A model generated the notes under the pieces. It saw only the letters and a program-made list of their open reading frames with translations. It ran no database searches and was not told where the DNA came from. A stretch of DNA of 30,636 nt. It comes from Synergistales bacterium. Lineage in GTDB: Bacteria; Synergistota; Synergistia; Synergistales; Aminobacteriaceae. The stretch lies in contig BNVH01000044.1 in assembly GCA_025997955.1 (NCBI GenBank), positions 1-30,636 of the forward strand. The letters are read 5' to 3'. Positions 24,775-30,636 of the stretch are shown here, in pieces. Made by a program: the position numbers and the translations under genes. Within the stretch, counting starts at the first letter, position 1. Every line of letters begins with the position of its first letter.

Positions 24775-24903
24775 ATTGAAGGCGCTTACGAAAAAGCCCT
24801 TGAAGTCGCCCGCTCTATGCTCGCTGACGCTATGTCTGTCGACCTTGTCTCCAAGTTCACCGGTCTTTCTATTGACGAACTAAATCAATTAACGCAATAT
24901 TAA
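24775..24903 (+). pseudogene. Rpn C-terminal tail remnant
   Basis: The open frame reads E-G-A-Y-E-K-A-L-E-V-A-R-S-M-L-A-D and on to T-G-L-S-I-D-E-L-N-Q-L-T-Q-Y, the same tail type as the Rpn proteins at the left end. A stop precedes it directly at 24772-24774. There is no ATG, GTG or TTG with an SD at its head, so it looks like a leftover 3' end. DNA identity with the other tails is low, so it derives from a different rpn copy. Confidence 0.7.
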
Positions 24904-24905
24904 AA

Positions 24906-24923
24906 GGAGGGCGCAAGCCCTCC
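24906..24923. repeat. GC-rich hairpin with GCAA loop
   Basis: A perfect 7-bp stem (GGAGGGC / GCCCTCC) closes a GCAA tetraloop. On the minus strand it is followed by TTTTAATATT and could weakly terminate leftward transcripts. It starts 3 bases after the Rpn remnant's stop. Confidence 0.6.
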
Positions 24924-24925
24924 AG

Positions 24926-25036
24926 GGCAAACGCATAAAAAATCACACCCAGAGCTTGAATTTATAGAAAAGAAGTGATAAAAATAAGAGCTATTCCATA
25001 AAAAGAAAGGGGGTAGCTCTATTTTATGCGTTTGCC
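24926..25036. repeat. 111-bp element with 15-bp terminal inverted repeats
   Basis: GGCAAACGCATAAAA at 24926-24940 is repeated exactly in inverted orientation at 25022-25036. Inside, 24981-24993 can pair with 25014-25025 (12 bp, one bulge). This competes with the outer stem for the right arm. The layout suggests a miniature inverted-repeat element or the end of an IS-related unit. No flanking target duplication was identified. Confidence 0.6.
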
Positions 25037-25057
25037 ATGAGATACAACTAAATTTTT

Positions 25058-25086
25058 TTGACTATAACAAGAAATTGTTCTATACT
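25058..25086 (+). promoter_or_regulatory. Sigma-70-type promoter of the surE run
   Basis: TTGACT (25058-25063), a 17-base spacer and TATACT (25081-25086) make a near-consensus promoter. The surE ATG is 50 bases downstream, after AAAGGAG and AGGAA sequences. Confidence 0.85.
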
Positions 25087-25136
25087 GAGGATTCGAGAGA
25101 GAGAATTGCCACAAAGGAGCAGAACAGGAATTTAAC

Positions 25137-25925
25137 ATGAAAATATTGATTTCAAATGATGACGGCATCTACGCGCGCGGCGTCGTCAAGGCGGCAAACA
25201 GGCTTGCGGAACTCGGACACAGCGTTACGGTAGTGGCTCCTGACAGGGAGAGAAGCGGGGCGGGGCAGTCCATCGAGACCTCCATGCTTCGCGTCAGGGG
25301 CGGGAGGTATCCGGGGTTCGACGATCGCGTCAAGGCCTTCAAGTGCACCGGTACACCCTCGGACTGCGTAACCCTTGGTCTTGAGAAGATATTCCCGGAA
25401 GCCGAGATTGTGCTTTCCGGGGTGAACAACGGCTCGAACTTGGGCTGCGACGTTTACCACTCCGGCACGGTCGGGGCCGCGCGCGAGGGGTATTTCGAGG
25501 ACAAGTTCTCCGTGGCCGTCTCGCTCGACGTATCTGAAGAACAGCGCAGCGTAGGGGACGAGCGGTACGAAACAGCTCTTTACGCCATAGAATGGGTGTT
25601 GAACAACATCGACATATTGTCGGGCGGGGATATGAAAAAGGGCGCGTTGCTGAACGTCAATATTCCGAACATCCCTTTAGAGGACATAAAGGGCTTTCGC
25701 GTGACGAGGACAGGCCGCAGACGCTACCGCAACCGCGTAAGCGAGTACGTGACGCCGGGCGGTCTTGGCTACTGGATATACGGTTCGCCGGCGGATGACG
25801 AGGAGCACGCCGACAGCGACGTCCGCGCCGTAAAGGACGGCTATGTGGCTCTGAGTTTTCTGCGTCACGATACGACCGACTACGAGCGCAACGAAAGCGT
25901 AGGGGCGGCAAATTTTAGAAAATAA
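25137..25925 (+). CDS. surE: 5'/3'-nucleotidase SurE
   Basis: SurE removes phosphate from nucleoside monophosphates and is linked to stationary-phase survival. The 262 residues are normal. Metal-site motifs are S-N-D-D-G (D8, D9), S40 in R-E-R-S-G-A-G-Q, and S-G-V-N-N-G-S-N-L-G with N97/N98, followed by Y-H-S-G-T-V. The gene is first behind a strong promoter. gpmA starts 21 bases after its stop with its own SD, so at least these two are co-transcribed. Confidence 0.95.
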   Translation: MKILISNDDGIYARGVVKAANRLAELGHSVTVVAPDRERSGAGQSIETSMLRVRGGRYPGFDDRVKAFKCTGTPSDCVTLGLEKIFPEAEIVLSGVNNGSNLGCDVYHSGTVGAAREGYFEDKFSVAVSLDVSEEQRSVGDERYETALYAIEWVLNNIDILSGGDMKKGALLNVNIPNIPLEDIKGFRVTRTGRRRYRNRVSEYVTPGGLGYWIYGSPADDEEHADSDVRAVKDGYVALSFLRHDTTDYERNESVGAANFRK

Positions 25926-25946
25926 TTTTTTAAGGAGTGATTTGAA

Positions 25947-26693
25947 TTGAGTAAAATTATACTTATAAGGCATGGCGAAAGCGCTTGGAACAAAGAAAAC
26001 CGTTTTACCGGCTGGGCGGACGTGCCGCTCTCCGAAAAGGGCGTATCCGAGGCGTCCGAGGCCGGTAAGCTCCTCAAAAAAGAGGGCTTCGTCTTCGACT
26101 TGGCTTTCACCTCCACCCTAAAACGCGCCATAAAGACCCTTTGGCTCACACTTGAGGAGCTCGACCTGATGTGGATACCTATCGCTCACTCCTGGCGCCT
26201 GAACGAGCGTCACTACGGCGCGCTTCAGGGGCTGAACAAGTCCGAAACGGCCGCCAAATACGGCGACGAGCAGGTCAAGATATGGCGCCGCAGCTACGAC
26301 ACGCCCCCCCCGCTTCTTGAGAAGTCCGACGAGCGACATCCCTCCAAAGATATACGCTACGCCGATTTGACGCCCTCTGAGCTCCCTGATGGTGAGTGCC
26401 TCAAAGACACCGTGGCCCGCGTCGTGCCCTATTGGGAGAAGACGATAGTCCCAGAGATAAAGGCCGGCAAGAAAGTCATCGTAGCCGCGCACGGCAACAG
26501 CTTAAGGGCGCTTGTGAAGTACCTCGACAATATCTCAGAAAAGGACATCTTGGAGCTGAATATCCCGACGGGCGTTCCGCTCCTCTACGAGCTTGGAGAC
26601 GACATGAAGCCTTTGAGCCATCAGTATCTCGGCGACGCCGAAGCCATAGCCAAGGCCCAGGCCGCTGTGGCGAACCAGGGGAAGTCGAAGTAA
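25947..26693 (+). CDS. gpmA: 2,3-bisphosphoglycerate-dependent phosphoglycerate mutase
   Basis: The enzyme interconverts 3- and 2-phosphoglycerate in glycolysis and gluconeogenesis. The catalytic histidine H9 is in L-I-R-H-G-E-S. N-R-F-T-G-W, N-E-R-H-Y-G-A-L-Q-G (E87) and A-H-G-N-S-L-R-A (H182) are all present, in a normal 248-residue protein. The start is TTG with AAGGAG upstream. It lies between surE and an aminotransferase, in the same orientation. Confidence 0.96.
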   Translation: MSKIILIRHGESAWNKENRFTGWADVPLSEKGVSEASEAGKLLKKEGFVFDLAFTSTLKRAIKTLWLTLEELDLMWIPIAHSWRLNERHYGALQGLNKSETAAKYGDEQVKIWRRSYDTPPPLLEKSDERHPSKDIRYADLTPSELPDGECLKDTVARVVPYWEKTIVPEIKAGKKVIVAAHGNSLRALVKYLDNISEKDILELNIPTGVPLLYELGDDMKPLSHQYLGDAEAIAKAQAAVANQGKSK

Positions 26694-26724
26694 TACGCAT
26701 ATCTGACATAAGGGGGTCTTTGAC

Positions 26725-27936
26725 ATGTTTTTCTCAGATCGTATCAAGGCTATGCAGACATCGCCAATCAGAAGGTTATTGCCGTACGCGGACGAAGCTA
26801 AAAAGGCCGGCAAAAAAGTCTATCACTTGAACATTGGGCAGCCGGACATCAAAACTCCCGACGAGTATTTTGACGCCGTAAGAAACTTCAAAATCGAGAC
26901 CATAGCCTACGCCGAGTCGCAGGGGCGCACGGAGCTCCGCGACGCTATAGTGGCCTACTATCAGAGCTGGGGCATTCCCTACGAGAGAAACGACGTCTAC
27001 ATCACCAACGGAGGCAGTGAAGCTCTTATGTTCGCGGTCATGGCCATATGCAACCCCGGAGACGAGCTTTTGGTTCCTGCGCCGTTTTACGCCAACTACA
27101 ACGCGTTTGCCCAGGCATCCCTCGCCAAGTTGACGCCCATCACCACAAAGGCCGAGAACGGCTTCCGCCTCCCAAGCGCGGAGTTAATCGAAAAACTCAT
27201 CAACTCAAGGACGCGCGCCATTTGGATATCCAACCCCGGCAACCCGACAGGCGTGGTCTACACCGCCGCGGAGCTTGAAATGCTGGCCAGCATAGCCAAA
27301 AAACACGACCTCTACCTGATAGCGGACGAGGTTTACCGCGAGTTCACCTACGACGGGCAGAAGTTCACCAGCCTCGGTCACATGGGGGACGTCTTAGACC
27401 GCGTCATCATGGTGGACTCGGTCTCCAAGCGCTTCAGCGCCTGCGGGGCGAGAGTCGGCTGCGTAGCCATCAAGAACAAGGAGTTCATGGGGCAGATGCT
27501 GAAACTCTGTCAGGCCCGCCTTTGCGTCTCCACGCTTGAGCAAGTCGGCGCGACTGGGCTTTACAAAACCGCCAAGACCTACCTCGACGAAGTAAATAAG
27601 GAATACAAATCTCGCCGCGACACGCTCTATCAGGCTCTGAAGGGCATGGACGGCGTGGTCTGCGAGGAGCCCAAGGGCGCGTTTTACGTCATGGTCAAGA
27701 TGCCGGTGGACGACGCCGAGAAGTTCATCATCTGGATGCTCCAAAACTACGACGTAAACGGCGAGACCACTATGGGCGCGCCAGGGGCCGGCTTTTACGC
27801 GGCCGATTCCGGTCTCGGCAAGAGCGAGATGCGCGTGGCCTACGTCCTGAAGAAAGAGGACATAGTCAAATCCATGACCATCCTGAAGGGCGCGCTTGAG
27901 GCCTACCCGGGACGCGTAGAGGCCATCAAGGCTTAG
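26725..27936 (+). CDS. PLP-dependent class I/II aminotransferase
   Basis: This is a 403-residue fold-type I aminotransferase of the aspartate aminotransferase superfamily. N-I-G-Q-P-D is at 36-41 and S-N-P-G-N-P-T-G (N173) and A-D-E-V-Y (D201) form the PLP pocket. The Schiff-base lysine is K235 in D-S-V-S-K-R-F. The S-K-R-F-S-A-C-G-A-R-V-G form is common in AspC-like enzymes of anaerobes. The substrate cannot be fixed; aspartate or an aromatic amino acid is plausible. The ATG follows GGGGG with 12 bases between. It runs into the permease gene with one base between stop and start. Confidence 0.93.
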   Translation: MFFSDRIKAMQTSPIRRLLPYADEAKKAGKKVYHLNIGQPDIKTPDEYFDAVRNFKIETIAYAESQGRTELRDAIVAYYQSWGIPYERNDVYITNGGSEALMFAVMAICNPGDELLVPAPFYANYNAFAQASLAKLTPITTKAENGFRLPSAELIEKLINSRTRAIWISNPGNPTGVVYTAAELEMLASIAKKHDLYLIADEVYREFTYDGQKFTSLGHMGDVLDRVIMVDSVSKRFSACGARVGCVAIKNKEFMGQMLKLCQARLCVSTLEQVGATGLYKTAKTYLDEVNKEYKSRRDTLYQALKGMDGVVCEEPKGAFYVMVKMPVDDAEKFIIWMLQNYDVNGETTMGAPGAGFYAADSGLGKSEMRVAYVLKKEDIVKSMTILKGALEAYPGRVEAIKA

Positions 27937-27937
27937 A

Positions 27938-29644
27938 ATGACTCGTCTGAAGCGCTTCATACAAGCACGCTCCACAGCTGTGTGGGGCGCTTTTTTGTTG
28001 CTGTCGATATTTTTCTTCTTTGTGTATCCGCTTGTCCGGCTCTTCGTTTTGAGCTTACAAGGCAAAGATGGTTTCACTATGTCGCTTTATTGGAGTATGG
28101 TCACATCCGCCAGAGTCCAAAAGGGGATATTGAACACGATAGGCATAGTCGCGTTTTCGACGTTGCTTAGCGTGACGGTTGGGGTGTTCGAGGCCTGGCT
28201 GATAGCCTATACCGATATTCGTGGCAAGTCCTTTTTGCGCGCGCTGTTTCTCGTTCCGTTTATCGTGCCGTCCTATATAACGTCGCTTGCGTGGAGCCGC
28301 ACGATGGGAGAGGGCGGGTTTTTGTCGCAAATTTTACCGGCCATACTTTTGCCCGACGGCTTCACCGTACCAACTATATACGGCTGGTGGGGGATAGTCT
28401 GGGTCATGGGGATATGCAACGCTCCGCTCGCCTTTATGTTTTGCCTAAGCGCCATCAGAAAGATACCGCGCGAGCTCGAGTGGGCCGCTCGGTGCTCCGG
28501 GTGCGGGCCTTGGGAGACGTTTTTTTCCGTGACATTGCCCCAGGCTCTGCCCGGTATAGCCGGAGGTACGCTCACCGTGGTTCTGGCCGGAATTGACAAC
28601 TTTGGCATACCCGCGTTTTTGGGGGCGAACAAGGGCGTCAACGTCCTCAGCACTCTCATATACCAGGAAGTGATGGGTTTTGGCCCCTCGGCTTTCGGCC
28701 GCGCCGCCTGCTTGTCCGTTATATTGGGTATGCTCGCTCTCCTGTGTTGCTTCGTGCTGTGGCGCATGCTCGGCAAAAACGAATCTTTAGAGAGCATGGT
28801 CCCCGACATGCGCCCCCGCGTCGCGCTCGGGCGAGCGCGGTGGAAGGTCGAGCTTTTCATATGGGGCTTCGTCATAATAACGTCGCTGATTCCGCTTGTC
28901 TCCATGCTGTCCGTCTCTTTCATAAAGGCTTACGGCCTCAGCTTCAACCTCGACAACATCACGCTTGACAACTTCTATTCTCTTTTTCAAAACAAAAAGG
29001 CCATGATGGCGCTTTTCAACAGCTTCAAGCTGTCGCTCTTTACCGGCTCTGTGGCGCTTGTCATAGGTTCGATGGCCGCTTACGTCAGAATCAGACGTTC
29101 GGGGCATATATCGCGCTTCATAGAGGCGGCTTTCACGCTTCCCTACGTCCTGCCCGGCACTGTCTTCGCGCTGTCCATGATAATTACGTGGATTGAGCCG
29201 ATTCCGGGGTGGCGTCCCGGCATATACGGCGCCGCTACGCTCTTGGGTCTTGCCTACGTCGTGCGCTTCAGCGCGCTCCAACTACGCGCCACGGCGAGCG
29301 CGTTGCAGCAGCTCGACAGGTCGGTAGAGGAAGCGGCGGCGACAAGCGGCGCGGGGCGTCTGTCTAGGTGGGCGAGTATAATTATTCCATTGGCGGCGAC
29401 GGGGCTTTTGTCGGGATTTTTTATGACTACAGCTCACGCCTTTACGGAGCTGACGGTCTCGTCCATTCTTGGCTCAGTCGGCGCCGAGACGATAGGCATG
29501 GTGGTTTTGAACTTCGAGCAGAGCGGAAATATAACGGCGTCCTGCGCCTTTTCCTCGCTGGCGTTGCTGTTGTTGGGCATGTTTTTGATCCCTGGGGCAG
29601 TGCTTCACCGCAAGAATTCAGCAAGAGGCAACGGCGCGGAATAA
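27938..29644 (+). CDS. Two-domain ABC transporter permease, iron(III)/thiamine type
   Basis: The 568-residue inner-membrane protein has two fused permease halves. Each has a cytoplasmic EAA-type loop: E-L-E-W-A-A-R-C-S-G-C-G near 180-190 and E-E-A-A-A-T-S-G-A-G near 463-472. The fused layout is that of the FbpB/AfuB/ThiP group, which imports ferric iron, thiamine or related solutes with a periplasmic binding protein and an ATPase. Neither partner gene is in the window, so it depends on components encoded elsewhere. Its ATG lies one base after the aminotransferase stop, with AAGG 6 bases upstream. Confidence 0.9.
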   Translation: MTRLKRFIQARSTAVWGAFLLLSIFFFFVYPLVRLFVLSLQGKDGFTMSLYWSMVTSARVQKGILNTIGIVAFSTLLSVTVGVFEAWLIAYTDIRGKSFLRALFLVPFIVPSYITSLAWSRTMGEGGFLSQILPAILLPDGFTVPTIYGWWGIVWVMGICNAPLAFMFCLSAIRKIPRELEWAARCSGCGPWETFFSVTLPQALPGIAGGTLTVVLAGIDNFGIPAFLGANKGVNVLSTLIYQEVMGFGPSAFGRAACLSVILGMLALLCCFVLWRMLGKNESLESMVPDMRPRVALGRARWKVELFIWGFVIITSLIPLVSMLSVSFIKAYGLSFNLDNITLDNFYSLFQNKKAMMALFNSFKLSLFTGSVALVIGSMAAYVRIRRSGHISRFIEAAFTLPYVLPGTVFALSMIITWIEPIPGWRPGIYGAATLLGLAYVVRFSALQLRATASALQQLDRSVEEAAATSGAGRLSRWASIIIPLAATGLLSGFFMTTAHAFTELTVSSILGSVGAETIGMVVLNFEQSGNITASCAFSSLALLLLGMFLIPGAVLHRKNSARGNGAE

Positions 29645-29658
29645 ATAAACTCCCCCGC

Positions 29659-30027
29659 TTAAAACCAAATCGCTTTGACGATTATAAACACAATCAACAA
29701 CCAAAAGACAATGATTGGGAGCGCGTAAATCCATTTCTTTGGTTTCCCGCCACTCCATATTTCTGCCGACTGCATACGGCAATCGGCAAATACATCTTTC
29801 GGTATTAGCTTTACCGCTGCCGCTATGATGACCGGCAAAAGAATCACGTCGTCCAATAACCCAAGCACAGGAATGAAGTCCGGGATTAAGTCAATCGGCG
29901 ACAAAGCGTACGCTATCGCTATACCCGCCAAAACTTTGGCATACCACGGCGTTTCTTTTCGCTTCATTGCGATAAATACGGCGGGTATATCAGTTTTCAA
30001 TTTCCTTGCGCGGTCTTTTAAGTTCAT
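29659..30027 (-). CDS. DUF1232 (YkvA-type) membrane protein
   Basis: The protein has 122 residues from the ATG at 30027, placed by GGAGG 11 bases upstream. The GTG at 30045 abuts the SD and is unlikely. A hydrophobic helix leads into the DUF1232 signature S-P-I-D-L-I-P-D-F-I-P (43-53), followed by V-L-G-L-L-D-D and a second helix. A last hydrophobic segment ends the protein. The family is widespread with no agreed function. The gene is convergent with the permease, and a hairpin terminator stands 20 bases upstream of its start. Confidence 0.85.
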   Translation of the reverse strand: MNLKDRARKLKTDIPAVFIAMKRKETPWYAKVLAGIAIAYALSPIDLIPDFIPVLGLLDDVILLPVIIAAAVKLIPKDVFADCRMQSAEIWSGGKPKKWIYALPIIVFWLLIVFIIVKAIWF

Positions 30028-30047
30028 TCGCGTATTGGCCTCCACAA

Positions 30048-30093
30048 AAAAATCCCTAATACCGTCTTGAACAGCAGGGTATCAGGGATTTTT
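30048..30093. terminator. Bidirectional intrinsic terminator
   Basis: A 10-bp perfect stem (30048-30057 with 30084-30093) is extended after one mismatch by ATACC/GGTAT. It has an A-run on the left and a T-run on the right. On the minus strand it ends the PepSY transcript, with seven T directly before the SD of the DUF1232 gene. Confidence 0.8.
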
Positions 30094-30119
30094 GCATTAC
30101 TTTATTCTTTTCAACGCTC

Positions 30120-30398
30120 TTAATCGTCTATTTCGTACTTAAACTTAACAATATTACCTGTCTCAGCATCAATATCTATTTCGTATTCTCGGCCATTGTA
30201 CCTAATTTCTATTTCATAAACCTGTTTACGGTGTTTGTGATGGTGTTTGTGATCACGTTTCCATCTAGTTATCGTGCCGCCGCCAACTTCCGAAAGAGCG
30301 ATTTCCTTTGCCTTTTCTGCCGTTATTTCGGATGCGGCAAATCCTGTAACACTAAAAAACATAACGACAAGCAATGACAACAATATTAATTTACGCAT
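30120..30398 (-). CDS. Secreted PepSY-domain protein
   Basis: The 92-residue protein has a signal peptide (M-R-K-L-I, hydrophobic core, G-F-A-A-S near residue 23) and one PepSY domain. The domain is visible as E-K-A-K-E-I-A-L-S-E-V-G-G-G and then Y-E-I-E-I with E-Y-E-I-D-I-D-A-E-T-G-N-I. A His/Lys/Arg cluster (H-K-H-H-H-K-H-R-K) sits between the strands and might bind metal. PepSY domains are thought to inhibit peptidases or sense envelope conditions. AAGGAGG lies 8 bases before the ATG, and a promoter and a terminator flank the gene, so it is monocistronic. Confidence 0.88.
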   Translation of the reverse strand: MRKLILLSLLVVMFFSVTGFAASEITAEKAKEIALSEVGGGTITRWKRDHKHHHKHRKQVYEIEIRYNGREYEIDIDAETGNIVKFKYEIDD

Positions 30399-30462
30399 TT
30401 ACTAATCCTCCTTAAACTACTCACAAAATCATACCTTAACCCTTGCGCCCATTCTTTATTTT

Positions 30463-30491
30463 ATTGTGCGCCTAAATTGTCCTATTGTCAA
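30463..30491 (-). promoter_or_regulatory. Promoter of the PepSY gene
   Basis: On the minus strand TTGACA (30491-30486), a 17-base spacer and CACAAT (30468-30463) lie 65 bases before the ATG. The -35 is perfect and the -10 matches at 4 of 6 positions. Confidence 0.65.
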
Positions 30492-30520
30492 TAGACCGTG
30501 TTGTAATTCCCACGGCCGTT

Positions 30521-30634
30521 TCATAAACTTTCACTTGAAAAATTCCCAATTATCTGAAAGAGGTAGTCTTCGTCAAGCATAGCTTTCAAGATACTCTGTT
30601 TACCGCTAATTTTCAGTTTGTTAGATTTGACATA
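30521..30634 (-). CDS. Possible 3' end of a gene leaving the window
   Basis: A minus-strand frame is open from the window edge to a TGA at 30521-30523. It gives 37 residues such as S-G-K-Q-S-I-L-K-A-M-L-D-E-D-Y-L-F-Q-I-I-G-N-F. The composition is protein-like, but the stretch is short enough to be open by chance, and no family is recognised. Confidence 0.3.
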   Translation of the reverse strand, partial: YVKSNKLKISGKQSILKAMLDEDYLFQIIGNFSSESL

Positions 30635-30636
30635 TG

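Larger units (their letters stand above)
24660..25136. other. Gene-poor region: Rpn remnant, repeats and surE promoter
   Basis: These 477 bases have no intact gene. From left to right they hold the AT-rich upstream region of the leftward methyltransferase operon, a decayed Rpn tail, a GC-rich hairpin, an inverted-repeat element and the surE promoter and leader. No tRNA or other RNA gene was recognised. Confidence 0.7.

Noticed and set aside
1..30636. tRNA, rRNA or CRISPR elements
   Set aside because: No T-loop or acceptor pattern, rRNA segment or regularly spaced repeats were found by eye in the intergenic stretches.

Overview
The window comes from a bacterial chromosome, most likely Synergistota. 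The best single clue is the 714-residue exported protein at 3444-5588. It ends in Asp-Thr, six glycines and a cysteine, then a hydrophobic helix and an Arg/Lys tail, which is the layout of the Synergist-CTERM sorting signal. A DUF3343 protein, many TTG starts with good Shine-Dalgarno (SD) sequences, and bacterial information-processing genes fit this. The assignment comes from motifs, not from a database search.

Layout. 1-1671 (+) is accessory: the 3' part of one Rpn/PD-(D/E)XK nuclease-transposase gene, a second complete Rpn-like gene, and a detached copy of an Rpn C-terminal tail lying in frame directly after that gene's stop. 1693-2925 (-) is argG with a very good sigma-70-type promoter. 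3041-3372 (-) holds two tightly spaced small ORFs and a terminator. 3444-5588 (+) is the surface protein. 5631-6419 (-) is a membrane J-domain protein, and the two share a hairpin terminator.

6670-14292 (+) is a dense gene run: HpcH/HpaI-type aldolase, prmA, mtaB-like methylthiotransferase, a divergent Hsp70, a J-domain protein with a helical-repeat C-terminus, hutI and a TerD protein. Several starts overlap the preceding stop (ATGA), so translational coupling is likely. 14305-22852 (-) is, in transcription order, MATE transporter, ychF-type GTPase, miaA, topA, trmFO and radA. Three of these act on RNA or translation (ychF, miaA, trmFO) and two on DNA topology or repair (topA, radA). 22902-24659 (-) holds a methyltransferase resembling phospholipid N-methyltransferases, a DUF2156 (lysyl-phosphatidylglycerol-synthase-like) protein and a DUF3343 protein.

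24660-25136 has no intact gene. It contains another decayed Rpn tail, a GC-rich hairpin, a 111-bp element bounded by 15-bp perfect inverted repeats, and a clear promoter for surE. 25137-29644 (+) is surE, gpmA, a class I/II aminotransferase and a two-domain iron-type ABC permease whose partner subunits are not present. The right end has a DUF1232 membrane protein, a PepSY-domain secreted protein and a possible partial ORF at the edge, all on the minus strand.

The points most worth following up are: (i) the scattered Rpn tail cassettes, one in frame behind an intact rpn-like stop codon; (ii) the Hsp70/J-helical-repeat pair, with stacked perfect palindromes between the two genes; (iii) HutI with Asn at the predicted metal-binding Asp; and (iv) the 111-bp inverted-repeat element upstream of surE. 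I did not see a complete, clearly novel defence or mobile system.
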